NCBI GenBank assembly: GCA_900079695.1
Contig: LT599022.1
Location: 462,287 to 526,286 of the forward strand
Length of the DNA stretch: 64,000 bases
Direction: 5' to 3'
Source: an uncultured Alphaproteobacteria bacterium
GTDB lineage: Bacteria; Pseudomonadota; Alphaproteobacteria; Rhodospirillales; Rhodospirillaceae
Both the position numbers and the translations under genes were made by a program. The notes beneath the pieces are model-generated. The model was given only the letters and a program-made list of their open reading frames with translations, had not been told where the DNA came from and made no database searches. Shown here one piece after another: positions 28,237-37,207 of the stretch (position 1 is the stretch's first letter; each line of letters opens with the position of its first letter).

Positions 28237-29253
28237 CTAGGGGGCGGCCGGATCGACGGTGCGCCAATGCTTGCGGTCGTCGATCCGGGCGCTCGCGACG
28301 ATTCCGTCGAATGCCGCCGCGTATTCGGGATGTGCGGTCTTGAAGGCGGAGATCAAGGCGCGATTGGCGTGTTCCGCGGCTTCGTCGTCGAGGCCTTGCG
28401 CATCGAGGGTGATTTCCAGATAGATTTTACGCACGGCCGGGAACAGCACCGGCTTCATCGCGAGGATCGCGGCGGAGGAAGCCGCCGTCTCGATCCGCCA
28501 TGGCGGCGGCGCGTCGAAAGGCGCGGCCATCGGGATCGCCTGCATTTCCGCGACCGCGATCCGATAGTCGCTCGGGATCAGGTATGGCCCGCGATACGAC
28601 GATCCCGCAGCGGCGGAATACAGGAGCCGGGCGTTGAGCCCCCGACCGGCGTCGCGTTCGCGTCGCGCGAGGGACAGTATCCGGTCGGGTCGCATTCCGC
28701 CCATGCCGCCCGCGCTCACATGCATGTGCGAGACCTGCCATCGTTCCTCGCCCGGCATCAGCCAGAGCGTGAACGTCCATACGACGTCGTTTGCGGAAGC
28801 CTCGATCACGACGTGCGCTTGGACCGGGACGTTGCGCACGGCGACGATGACGCGGTCCTTCTCGGATTTCAGCCCCGAACGCGCCGATGCTGCGCAAGGA
28901 TAGAAGCCGGTTTCGCCCTCGCCGAAACGCCGGATCACGACCCGGTAGCTGTGGACTACGTGCGGCGCTGCGAAATTTCCGTAGGTTTCAGCGGTCGTGC
29001 CTGCCGAAGCCCGGATTTCGGCGTCCGACATTCCCTGCCACATTTCCGGGAATGCCGCGGCGCGCAGGTCCGCGGCGTCGCCACGCGCCAGCGCATCGAC
29101 GAAGGCGATCGCGGCACGCTGATAGGAGGCGCGTTCCTCCGCCGGAACCTGGTCGTCGACCGCGCAGCTTCCGACGACCAGATCGGCGCCGTTCGCGGCG
29201 GCCGGAACCGCCCCCAGGATCAACGCGAAGGCCAGACAGGTTGCGCGGCGCAT
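28237..29253 (-). CDS. Exported protein of unknown function
   Basis: I do not recognise the family. The 338-residue product has a Sec-type signal peptide (MRRATCLAFALILGAVPAAANGA). The mature part starts with a helical region (AEERASYQRAAIAFVDALARGDAADLR), then a mixed region with many beta-strand-like segments, including HVVIEASANDVVWTFTLWLMP and ERWQVSHMHVSAGGMGG. Two Cys (SCAVD and YPCAA) could form a disulfide in the periplasm. The ATG at 29253 follows the DUF815 stop by 11 bases on the same strand, so it may be co-transcribed with that ATPase gene. No metal or catalytic motif is evident. Confidence 0.7.
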   Translation of the reverse strand: MRRATCLAFALILGAVPAAANGADLVVGSCAVDDQVPAEERASYQRAAIAFVDALARGDAADLRAAAFPEMWQGMSDAEIRASAGTTAETYGNFAAPHVVHSYRVVIRRFGEGETGFYPCAASARSGLKSEKDRVIVAVRNVPVQAHVVIEASANDVVWTFTLWLMPGEERWQVSHMHVSAGGMGGMRPDRILSLARRERDAGRGLNARLLYSAAAGSSYRGPYLIPSDYRIAVAEMQAIPMAAPFDAPPPWRIETAASSAAILAMKPVLFPAVRKIYLEITLDAQGLDDEAAEHANRALISAFKTAHPEYAAAFDGIVASARIDDRKHWRTVDPAAP

Positions 29254-29264
29254 CCGGGAACCGC

Positions 29265-30131
29265 CTACTCGAATTTCGGCGGGATGCCGAGGCGGCCGCA
29301 AAGGTCGAGGAAGAACTGCCAGGCGACCCGGCCGGAACGGCCGCCGCGCGACATCGCCCAGGCGAGCGCCTGCGGCTGCACCTCGTCGAACGGTGTCGGC
29401 ACGCCGGTGGCGGCGCAGTAGCCGCGAACGATGTCGAGGTAGGTGTCCTGGTCCATGTTGTGGAAGCCGATCCACATTCCGAAGCGGTCGGAGAGGGAGA
29501 CCTTCTCCTCCACCGCCTCGCCCTGGTGGATCGCGTTGGCGCGTTCGTTCTCGATCATCTGCCGGCTCATCAGATGGCGGCGGTTCGAGGTGGCGTAGAA
29601 CAGCACGGAGTCGGGCCGTCCTTCGAGGCCACCGTCGAGAATCGACTTCAGGGACTTGTAGCTTTCGTCCTGGTTCTCGAACGAAAGGTCGTCGCAGAAC
29701 AGCAGGAAGCGGCGCTCGCTCCGCATCAGGTGGCGCATCAGCCGGGGCAGCGAGGGAATATCCTCGCGCTGGATCTCGACCATCGCCAGCGGCGTGCCGG
29801 AGCGGGCCGCCGCCTCGGCGTGCACCGCCTTGACCAGCGAAGACTTGCCGGTGCCGCGCGCGCCCCACAACAGCGCGTTGTTCGCGGGCAGGCCTTTGGC
29901 GAAGCGCAGGGTGTTGTCCAGCAGGCGGTCTTTCTGAGGCTCGATGCCCTTGAGGAGGGCGAGGGGCAGGCGGTTGACCCGCCGCACCGGCATCAGCGCG
30001 TCCGGCCCGGTCTGCCAGACGAACGCGTCGGCATCGTCGGGAATGGTCACGGCCGGGGTCGGCGGATGGCGGCGGTCGAGCGCGTCGGCGATGCGTTCGA
30101 GGGTCTTCAGCACTTGCGCCATGTCCGTCAT
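29265..30131 (-). CDS. DUF815-family P-loop ATPase
   Basis: This 288-residue AAA+-like ATP-binding protein of the DUF815 family has Walker A GARGTGKSSLVKA (about residues 88-100), a Walker B-like LLFCDDLSFE, the sensor-like YATSNRRHLM and an arginine-containing SDRFGMWIGF. The role is unknown. The start at 30131 has GGAGGAG eight bases upstream. In alphaproteobacteria this gene is often beside yajC-secDF, as here (divergent). Confidence 0.88.
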   Translation of the reverse strand: MTDMAQVLKTLERIADALDRRHPPTPAVTIPDDADAFVWQTGPDALMPVRRVNRLPLALLKGIEPQKDRLLDNTLRFAKGLPANNALLWGARGTGKSSLVKAVHAEAAARSGTPLAMVEIQREDIPSLPRLMRHLMRSERRFLLFCDDLSFENQDESYKSLKSILDGGLEGRPDSVLFYATSNRRHLMSRQMIENERANAIHQGEAVEEKVSLSDRFGMWIGFHNMDQDTYLDIVRGYCAATGVPTPFDEVQPQALAWAMSRGGRSGRVAWQFFLDLCGRLGIPPKFE

Positions 30132-30203
30132 CGGATTAGCTCCTCCCTGGCTTTCCGCGCGTCGAGGCCCCGAGACAATCACAAATCCTCCATCGGTTAA
30201 ACA

Positions 30204-30231
30204 TTGAATCTCGGGCCCCGATGGTTATAGT
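30204..30231 (+). promoter_or_regulatory. Probable sigma-70 promoter of yajC-secD-secF
   Basis: TTGAAT (30204-30209) and TATAGT (30226-30231) are 16 bases apart, giving a leader of roughly 85 bases before the yajC start. It lies in the divergent region with the DUF815 gene. Confidence 0.6.
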
Positions 30232-30324
30232 CCGTCGAATCGCATGCGCCCGTGGGCGCTTGCGCACCAACACCGCTTCCCCGGCCGGAACGCGCCAGGG
30301 GCGCCCGAGAGGAGCTTTGGATAC

Positions 30325-30747
30325 ATGCTGATTTCGCCCGCCTTCGCCCAGTCCGCCGGTGGTGCCCCCGGTTTCGGCTTCGAGCAGATGCTGCCGCTGG
30401 TCCTGGTCTTCGCGATCTTCTACTTCCTGCTGATCCGTCCGCAGCAGAAGCGCGCCAAGGAACACAAGGCGATGCTCTCGGGGATCAAGCGCGGCGACCG
30501 CGTCGTCACCGGCGGCGGCATCATCGGCACCGTCACCAAGACCGTCGACAACGAACTCACCGTCGAGATCGCCGAGAACATCCGCGTCAAGGTGACCCGC
30601 GAAACCCTCCTCGGCCTCTATAAGGAAACCGCGGCTCCGGCCGACAAGCCGAAGGCCGAGGGCGACGCTCCGGCCGACGGCGCGGCGCCCGAGGGCGAGA
30701 AGCCCGCTTCCGGCTCGAAGCTGCGTCGCCTGCTCGGCGGCAAGTAA
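30325..30747 (+). CDS. yajC: Preprotein translocase subunit YajC
   Basis: YajC is the accessory subunit of the SecDF-YajC complex at the Sec translocon. The 140-residue protein has a single membrane helix (about residues 22-40, LPLVLVFAIFYFLLIRPQQKR), then a small cytoplasmic domain with the family motif GDRVVTGGGIIGTV and an Ala/Pro/Lys-rich tail longer than in E. coli. AGGAG lies ten bases before the start. Confidence 0.93.
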   Translation: MLISPAFAQSAGGAPGFGFEQMLPLVLVFAIFYFLLIRPQQKRAKEHKAMLSGIKRGDRVVTGGGIIGTVTKTVDNELTVEIAENIRVKVTRETLLGLYKETAAPADKPKAEGDAPADGAAPEGEKPASGSKLRRLLGGK

Positions 30748-30822
30748 GCCGAAGACCTCCGCCCCGCGCCCGGTTCTCCCGGGCGCGTCGGCTTTTCCCC
30801 GATCCGTTCCCAAGGTCGCCCG

Positions 30823-32394
30823 ATGCTGTATATCCAGAAGTGGAAGCTCGCCCTGATCGCGCTGGTGGTCGGCGCCGGGCTGACGTTCGCCGCGCCGAAC
30901 CTCGTCGGACGCGACACCTCCGACAAGATGCCGTCGTGGCTGCAACCTCTGAGCCTCGGTCTCGACCTGCAGGGCGGATCGCATCTGCTTCTCGAACTCA
31001 ATACCGCCGAACTGATGCGCGACAAGCTCGACGGCGTGCTCGACGTGGCGCGCACCACCCTGCGTACCGAGAAGCTGCGCTATACCGGCCTTGCGGTGAA
31101 GGACGGCGCGGTGGTGGCGACCGTTCTCGGTGACGATGCCGAGCGCGGTCAGGCCCGCCGCGCGCTCCGCAACGCGATTCCCAATACCGAGATCGCGCTC
31201 GGCGACGACGGCGCGTTGCGCATCGCCTACGGCGAGGCGGCGCGGAAGCAGATGCTCGACGGCGCACTGTCCACCACCCTCGAAATCGTGCGCAAGCGCA
31301 TCGACGAACTCGGCACCCGCGAACCCTCGATCCAGCGTCAGGGCGACAACCGCATCGTCGTCCAGCTTCCCGGCGTCTCCGATCCGAAGCGCGCCCGCGA
31401 AGTGATCGGCAAGACCGCGCGCATGACCTTCCACCTTCTCGACACCGAAACCTCGGTGGAGGACGCGCTGCGCGGCCGGGTGCCGCCCGGCTCGATGCTG
31501 CTCGAAGGCATGAACCTGCGCCCCGACGGGCAGAAGCAGCTGTTCGTGGTGCGCAAGAAGGTCGAGGTCGCGGGCGAGCACCTCGTCGACGCGCAGCCCA
31601 CCTTCGACCAGTCCGCTCCGGTGGTGTCGTTCCGCTTCGACGCCCTCGGCGGGCGCATCTTCGGCAAGGTCACGCAGGAGAACGTCGGCCGCAACCTCGC
31701 GATCGTGCTCGACAACAAGGTAGTGAGCGCGCCCTCGATCCGCGGCCCGATCCTTCAGGGCAGCGGCGTGATCACCGGCGGCTTCACCGTGCAGGAGGCG
31801 AACGATCTCGCCCTGGTGCTGCGGTCCGGCGCGCTGCCGACCTCGATCACCTTCCTCGAGGAGCGTTCGGTCGGCCCGAGCCTCGGCGCGGATTCGATCC
31901 GCGCGGGTACGGTGGCGTGCTTCGTCGGCCTCGCCCTGGTGGTGGGGTTCATGGTGGTCGCCTACGGTCTGTTCGGCGTGTTCGCCAACGTCGCGTTGCT
32001 GTGCAACATGGTGCTGCTGATCGGCGGACTCTCCGCGATCGGCGCGACCCTGACGTTGCCGGGCATCGCCGGCATCGTTCTCACCATGGGCATGGCGGTG
32101 GACGCCAACGTGCTGATCTTCGAGCGCATGCGCGAGGAGACCCGCAACGGGCGCTCGCCTCTGAGCTCGATCGAATCCGGCTTCGACCGGGCGTTCGCGA
32201 CGATCTTCGACGCCAACATCACCACGCTCGCCGCCGCCGCGCTGCTCTATCAGTTCGGCTCCGGCCCGGTGCGCGGCTTCGCGGTGACGCTGAGCCTCGG
32301 CATTCTCACCTCGATGTTCTCGGCGGTGCTGCTCACCCGCCTGATGGTGGTCCTGTGGGCGCGCCGCGGCCGCCGCACCGCGCTGCCGATCTGA
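30823..32394 (+). CDS. secD: Protein translocase subunit SecD
   Basis: SecD uses the proton motive force to pull proteins through SecYEG from the periplasmic side. The 523-residue protein has an N-terminal membrane helix, the signature LGLDLQGGSHLLLEL, a large periplasmic P1 region, and five C-terminal helices with GIVLTMGMAVDANVLIFERMREE. It forms an operon with yajC and secF. Confidence 0.96.
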   Translation: MLYIQKWKLALIALVVGAGLTFAAPNLVGRDTSDKMPSWLQPLSLGLDLQGGSHLLLELNTAELMRDKLDGVLDVARTTLRTEKLRYTGLAVKDGAVVATVLGDDAERGQARRALRNAIPNTEIALGDDGALRIAYGEAARKQMLDGALSTTLEIVRKRIDELGTREPSIQRQGDNRIVVQLPGVSDPKRAREVIGKTARMTFHLLDTETSVEDALRGRVPPGSMLLEGMNLRPDGQKQLFVVRKKVEVAGEHLVDAQPTFDQSAPVVSFRFDALGGRIFGKVTQENVGRNLAIVLDNKVVSAPSIRGPILQGSGVITGGFTVQEANDLALVLRSGALPTSITFLEERSVGPSLGADSIRAGTVACFVGLALVVGFMVVAYGLFGVFANVALLCNMVLLIGGLSAIGATLTLPGIAGIVLTMGMAVDANVLIFERMREETRNGRSPLSSIESGFDRAFATIFDANITTLAAAALLYQFGSGPVRGFAVTLSLGILTSMFSAVLLTRLMVVLWARRGRRTALPI

Positions 32395-32415
32395 TCCGGA
32401 AGGGAGTGGTCTTCA

Positions 32416-33357
32416 ATGTTCCGTGGCATCAAGTTCCTTCCGCACGACACCAGGATCGACTTCGTCGGTCAGCGCTTCTACGGCTTCGCGCTGTCGGTCG
32501 CGATCATCCTCGGCACCTTCGCTTTGGTGACCTTCAAGGGGCTGGAGTTCGGCATCGACTTCTCCGGTGGCATCCAGATGGAGGTGCGCGCCGATCACAA
32601 GGTCGATCTCGCGGCGCTCCGCACCCAGCTCAACGCCCTCGATGCGGGCGAGATCGAGCTTCAGGGGATGGGCGACACCGGCCGCGAGGTGATGATCCGC
32701 ATTCCGGCATTCGACGACGAGGCGACCCAGAACGCCGCGCTCAAGCGGGTGCGCGACAGCCTCGGTCCGAGCTTCGAGGACCGTCGCACCGAAGTGGTGG
32801 GGCCGAAGGTCGGCGAGGAGCTGATCCGCGACGGTCTGCTCGCGACCCTGCTCGCGATCGCCGCGATCGCGGGCTACGTCTGGCTGCGCTTCGAATGGCA
32901 GTTCGGCGTCGGCGCGATGCTGACGCTGTTCCACGACGTCATCGCGACGCTCGGCTTCTATGCGCTCACCCGCCTCGAGTTCAGCCTCACTTCGGTGGCG
33001 GCGGTGCTCACGGTGGCGGGCTACTCGATCAACGACACCGTCGTGATCTACGACCGCGTGCGTGAGAACCTGCGCAAGTACAAGAAGATGCCGATCCTCG
33101 AGTTGCTCAACCTCTCGGTCAACGAGACGCTCTCGCGCACCATCCTCACCGGCGGCACGACGATCCTGTCGGTGCTGGCGATCGCGCTGTTCGGCGGCGA
33201 GGTGCTGCGCGGCTTCGCGCTTGCGCTGATCTGGGGCGTGGTGATCGGCACCTTCTCGTCGGTCTACATCTCGTTGCCGGTGCTCTACTACTTCAAGCTC
33301 CGCGATCTCGACGCGATCGCGCCGCTCGAGGATCCCGAGGCGGCCGGCAAGCCCTGA
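32416..33357 (+). CDS. secF: Protein translocase subunit SecF
   Basis: SecF is the partner of SecD. The 313-residue protein has the GIDFSGGIQMEV signature after the first helix, a short periplasmic domain and the conserved YSINDTVVIYDRVRENLR in the helical bundle. It ends 19 bases before a strong bidirectional terminator. Confidence 0.96.
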   Translation: MFRGIKFLPHDTRIDFVGQRFYGFALSVAIILGTFALVTFKGLEFGIDFSGGIQMEVRADHKVDLAALRTQLNALDAGEIELQGMGDTGREVMIRIPAFDDEATQNAALKRVRDSLGPSFEDRRTEVVGPKVGEELIRDGLLATLLAIAAIAGYVWLRFEWQFGVGAMLTLFHDVIATLGFYALTRLEFSLTSVAAVLTVAGYSINDTVVIYDRVRENLRKYKKMPILELLNLSVNETLSRTILTGGTTILSVLAIALFGGEVLRGFALALIWGVVIGTFSSVYISLPVLYYFKLRDLDAIAPLEDPEAAGKP

Positions 33358-33376
33358 GCGGCGGCGGGCGCAAACG

Positions 33377-33407
33377 AAAAACGGCGGGGAGAGATCCCCG
33401 CCGTTTC
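33377..33407. terminator. Bidirectional terminator between secF and sodB
   Basis: A 12-bp perfect stem (33379-33390 with 33395-33406) has A-rich and T-rich flanks on both sides, between convergent genes. Confidence 0.88.
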
Positions 33408-33427
33408 GGTTTGGACGTCCCGGGCCG

Positions 33428-34030
33428 TCAGGCGGCGGCCTTGAGGTTCTCGGCGACGAAGTCCCAGTTGATCAGCCGGTCGAGCACCGCCTGCACGTAG
33501 TCGGCGCGGCGGTTCTGATAGTCGACGTAGTAGGCGTGCTCCCACACGTCGAGGCCGAACAGCGCGGTCTGTCCGTGGGCCAGCGGCAGGTCGGCGTTGC
33601 TGGTTTTGGTGATCTTGAGCTCGCCTTTGTCGAGCGCGAGCCATGCCCAGCCGGAGCCGAACTGGCCGAGCGCGGCGGCCTTGAATTCTTCCTTGAACTT
33701 CTCGACCGACCCGAACGCGGAGTCGATGCGCGCGGCGAGTTCGCCGGTCGGCGCGCCGCCGCCCTGGGGCGAGAGGCACGGCCAGAACAGTTCGTGATTG
33801 AATGCCTGCCCGGCGTTGTTGAAAACCGCGACCTTGTCCGGCTTGCCCGCGGCGTCGAGGATGATCTCTTTCAACGACTTGGAAGCAAGTGGCGTGCCCT
33901 CGATCAGCTTGTTGAGGTTGCTGATGTAGGTGGCGAGATGCTTGCCGTGGTGGAGGTTCATCGTCGTCGCGGAAATGTAGGGCTCGAGCGCGGCCGGATC
34001 GTACGGAAGCGGCTTGAGTTCGAAGGCCAT
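33428..34030 (-). CDS. sodB: Superoxide dismutase [Fe]
   Basis: This enzyme disproportionates superoxide in the cytoplasm. The 200-residue protein has all four metal ligands in context: MNLHHGKHL (first His), FNHELFW (second His) and DVWEHAYYVDY (Asp and His). FNNAGQAFNHELFWPCLSP and the FGSGWAWL segment point to the iron rather than the manganese type. It is transcribed alone, with a terminator on its 3' side. Confidence 0.94.
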   Translation of the reverse strand: MAFELKPLPYDPAALEPYISATTMNLHHGKHLATYISNLNKLIEGTPLASKSLKEIILDAAGKPDKVAVFNNAGQAFNHELFWPCLSPQGGGAPTGELAARIDSAFGSVEKFKEEFKAAALGQFGSGWAWLALDKGELKITKTSNADLPLAHGQTALFGLDVWEHAYYVDYQNRRADYVQAVLDRLINWDFVAENLKAAA

Positions 34031-34118
34031 ATGGCGTTCTCCTTCTCAGGTTGGGCGGGCGCGGGGCGTCCGCTCGGGAAATCTCTTGCCTGATGATTTA
34101 GGGGTAACGCCTGGAAAG

Positions 34119-35375
34119 TTAAGGGCGGAAAACGGAATTTCCGGCAAGAGCGGCGGCGGCGAGGAAGCCGGAGCGCACCGCGCCTTCGATCGTCGAGGGC
34201 AATCCGGTATCGGTCCAATCGCCCGCAAGCACGAGGTTGGGGTGGGGCGTGCGCGCCGGCGGACGGAGGCGGAAGGCCTCCGGCGAGGCGGAGCTGGTGG
34301 CGCGCTTCTCGACGATGCGGTGCCAGGACGGCGGGCCTTCGGACACCGGTTTGGGGAGGACGCGGCGCGCTTCCGCCCAGACCGTCGCGGCAAGGGTGTC
34401 TGGATCGGCGTCCGCCTCCGGCGCGCCGCCCGCGATGGTGACCGAGACCACGTCGCCGCGCCAGAATACCCAATCGGCGACGCCGCCGACGATGCCGCAG
34501 AAGCCGAGGCCCTGATCGGCTTCGGTGCGGAAGTGGAGGTTGACGATCGGCGACGACGGGATCGCCGGCACCGCGTCGGGGCAAAGCCGGTGCGCCGCGG
34601 CGTTGGGGATCGCCAGGACCACCGCCTCGCCGCCGCAGTCGATCGCGCCGCGGCGGAACACCAGCCGCCGCACCCGTCCCTCGCCGCGATCGAGGGCGAG
34701 GAGCGGCGACGATAGGCGGACGTCGGCGCCGCGGGCGCGGAGATAGGCGAGGGCAGGCTCGGCGACGATTTCCGACCACGGCCGCGCCGCCTGCAACGGC
34801 CGCCCGCCCGCCGCGCCCGCGAACGCGAGGCGGCGCAGCACCTCGGCGGCGTGCGGCGCGGAGACGCCCGCCGGTTCGGCGTTGAACACCGCCGAAAGAA
34901 ACGGTTTCCAGAACCGCCGCCAAGCCATGCCGGAGGTGGGCACCCGCTCGCCGACGGTGGTTCCCGCCTTGGCGGACAGCAGCTTCGCGCCCTGGCCGAG
35001 CAGGCAGAGGCGGGAGACACCGGGGATCTTGAGGCCGCGGCCGAGCAGCCACAGGGCGCTCTCGCCGCCGGGCGAGACGCGCCAGCGCACGCCGTCGCCG
35101 AGATCGAAGAACGGCGTGCCGTCGCACGGCACCAGACTGGTGGACGGCGCGCCGACGCCGCGCAGGAACGCCAGGGTGTCGCGGTTGATCGCGAACAGCA
35201 GGTGGCTGCCGTTGTCGATGGCGGTGCCGAACCGCTGATCGGGAAGGGAACGGCAGCGCCCGCCCGCGTGCCCTGCGGCCTCGAACAGGCGCACCCGCCA
35301 GCCCGCGTCGACGAACTTCCATGCGGCGGCGAGGCCCGCGAGCCCCGCGCCGATCACGTTGACCACCGGGGCCAT
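34119..35375 (-). CDS. hpnE: Hydroxysqualene dehydroxylase HpnE
   Basis: HpnE is an FAD-dependent amine-oxidase-fold enzyme that reduces hydroxysqualene to squalene, the last step of the HpnCDE route for hopanoids. The 418-residue protein begins with the dinucleotide-binding GAGLAGLAAAW and continues with GHAGGRCRSL. The C-terminal FAD motif LVLAGDWTDTGLPSTIEGAVRSG is clear. The ATG at 35375 has a GGGAGGTGA ribosome binding site. It lies two bases after the stop of the HpnC-HpnD fusion gene, so the two form one operon. Confidence 0.92.
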   Translation of the reverse strand: MAPVVNVIGAGLAGLAAAWKFVDAGWRVRLFEAAGHAGGRCRSLPDQRFGTAIDNGSHLLFAINRDTLAFLRGVGAPSTSLVPCDGTPFFDLGDGVRWRVSPGGESALWLLGRGLKIPGVSRLCLLGQGAKLLSAKAGTTVGERVPTSGMAWRRFWKPFLSAVFNAEPAGVSAPHAAEVLRRLAFAGAAGGRPLQAARPWSEIVAEPALAYLRARGADVRLSSPLLALDRGEGRVRRLVFRRGAIDCGGEAVVLAIPNAAAHRLCPDAVPAIPSSPIVNLHFRTEADQGLGFCGIVGGVADWVFWRGDVVSVTIAGGAPEADADPDTLAATVWAEARRVLPKPVSEGPPSWHRIVEKRATSSASPEAFRLRPPARTPHPNLVLAGDWTDTGLPSTIEGAVRSGFLAAAALAGNSVFRP

Positions 35376-35377
35376 CG

Positions 35378-37108
35378 TCACCTCCCTTGCGGCAATCGCA
35401 GCAGGCACAGCGCTCGCCGCAGCCTGCCGGGGCGTTGCGGCGGCGCGAGATCGTCGAAGCCCTTGCGCTCGATCCGCGCCAGCACGTCGAGATACGCCGC
35501 CATCATCAGTCGCGCGGGCAGCAGCGCGCGGGCGTCGGCCTTGGCGAGCGCGGCCGCGGCGGCGGCGAAATGGGCGCGGGCGCGTGCCGCCAGTTTGGCG
35601 CGCGCGGCGCCGAGGTTGGGGTCGGCGAGCATCGCGTCGACCAGGCCGGGGCGCACGCCGCAGTCGACCAGGGTCTCGCGCGGCAGATAGACGCGCCCGA
35701 GCGCCGCGTCCTCGGCGACGTCGCGAACGATGTTGACGCATTGCAGGGCATGGCCGAGGGCGACCGCGAAGCGCCGCGCCGCCGCGCCCTCGGCACCCAT
35801 CAGCGGCAGCGCGAGCAGACCGACGCTGACGGCGACGCGGCGGCAGTAGAGCACGAAGGTTTCCTCGTCGGGGACCACGATCGGTCCGTCGACGTCCATC
35901 CGCATGCCCGCGATCAGCGCGCGGCATTCGGCGAAATCGAGGCCGTAGGCGGCATGCACCGCCGCCAGGGCGGCGACCAGCGGCGGCGCGTCGTCGAGTT
36001 CCGCATGCGCTTCGACCGCCGCCAGCCAGGTTTCCCACGCGTCGAGATCGGCGTGGCGTTCGGCGCGGCTGCGGCCGGGGTCGTCGGCGATGTCGTCGAG
36101 GGCGCGGCAGAACGCGTAGAGGGTGCGCATCGCCTCGCGCCGAGGCCGCGGCAGGCAGGCGAGCCCCATGCGGAACGACGATCCCGAGCGTCGCACCACC
36201 GCTTCGACTTCCCGCCGTTCGGTGGTTCCGAGCAGTCCGGGGGCGGATGGCCGCGCCAGCGCCGCGAGCGCCGCCCCGAGCGCCCGCACGCCGTCCGCCG
36301 GGGTGGCGCGAATGCGCGCGGCGAGCGGGTCGGCGGCGCGCAGACGCCGCAGCAGGGCATGCGCGAGCGAAAGGATCGCCGCCGCTTCGGCGCGCAGGCG
36401 CGGGCGGGTGAGCAGGGCGGGCAGGGTGTCGGCGCGGTCGAGCAGCGCGGCGGTGCGGTCGAGGGTTTTGTCGATGCACGCGCGCAGCGCCGGGGAGCAG
36501 ACGGGCGCGTCGAGGTCGGCAAGCTCGGCGCGGGGGCCGCCCGGCCAGTCGAGCGGCAGATAGACGCGCTTGCGCAGGCGACGGTCCTCGCCGATGTCCT
36601 GAACGTGGTTGAGCACCTGGAGCGCGGCGCACAGCGCATCGGCGGCGGCCATCGCCCGGCGCGGCTCGCGGTGGAGGTCGAGGAGAAAGCGTCCGACCGG
36701 CGCGGCCGAGGCGCGGCAATAGGCCATCAACTCGTCCCAGGTCGGCGTGCCGCGGTTCTCGGCATCGCGGCGGAAGGCGCAGAGCAGCGCCCGGGCGTGG
36801 ACCGTCTCCAGGTTGCGCGCCGTCAGCGCCGCGCGCAGGTCTGCAGCGGGCGCGGTGTCGACCGCGTCGGAGGCGACGGCCTCGCCGAGCAACGCCGCGT
36901 CGAGGGCGTCGAGCGCGCCGAGCTTGGCCGTCGGCGGCAGAACCGGCGAATCCGCGATGTCGTCGGCGAACCGGGCGAAGCGGTAGAACGCCCGCACCGC
37001 CGCGCGGTCGCCGCGCGCCAGCAGCAGCGAAGCCACCGGGAAATTCTCGGGACGCTGCGCCCCGGCGACGGTGATTTCGTCGATGCGTGGGGATATCATG
37101 CGGGTCAA
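35378..37108 (-). CDS. Fused HpnC-HpnD squalene-synthase-type protein
   Basis: One uninterrupted 576-residue frame contains two complete trans-isoprenyl-diphosphate synthase halves. The first (residues 1 to about 285) has the HpnC-type RPENFPVAS start, DDIAD (49-53) and QDIGED (near 170) followed by KRVYLP. The second (about 290-576) has the HpnD-type start LGTTERREVEAVVRRSGSSF, ALDDIADD (near 337) and RDVAED (near 463) followed by GRVYLP. HpnC and HpnD are normally separate proteins converting farnesyl diphosphate to presqualene diphosphate and then hydroxysqualene. Both halves keep their Asp-rich motifs, so the fusion is probably active. I use the TTG at 37108 because AGGA precedes it; ATG 37099 is the alternative. 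Confidence 0.88.
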   Translation of the reverse strand: MTRMISPRIDEITVAGAQRPENFPVASLLLARGDRAAVRAFYRFARFADDIADSPVLPPTAKLGALDALDAALLGEAVASDAVDTAPAADLRAALTARNLETVHARALLCAFRRDAENRGTPTWDELMAYCRASAAPVGRFLLDLHREPRRAMAAADALCAALQVLNHVQDIGEDRRLRKRVYLPLDWPGGPRAELADLDAPVCSPALRACIDKTLDRTAALLDRADTLPALLTRPRLRAEAAAILSLAHALLRRLRAADPLAARIRATPADGVRALGAALAALARPSAPGLLGTTERREVEAVVRRSGSSFRMGLACLPRPRREAMRTLYAFCRALDDIADDPGRSRAERHADLDAWETWLAAVEAHAELDDAPPLVAALAAVHAAYGLDFAECRALIAGMRMDVDGPIVVPDEETFVLYCRRVAVSVGLLALPLMGAEGAAARRFAVALGHALQCVNIVRDVAEDAALGRVYLPRETLVDCGVRPGLVDAMLADPNLGAARAKLAARARAHFAAAAAALAKADARALLPARLMMAAYLDVLARIERKGFDDLAPPQRPGRLRRALCLLRLPQGR

Positions 37109-37207
37109 CGGGCGTCCTGCGCTGTCGTGGTTCGGGGCGAACCGCCACTATAGGCGATTCGTTCCCGCCCGCGCAGTCAAAACCCGATCTTCGAGGAGGC
37201 ACAGATT

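Noticed and set aside
34119-37202. A single 1027-residue protein spanning hpnE and the upstream region
   Set aside because: The N-terminal 600 residues are an out-of-frame, Arg/Pro-rich read of the HpnC-HpnD gene. HpnE has its own ATG at 35375 with a strong ribosome binding site.
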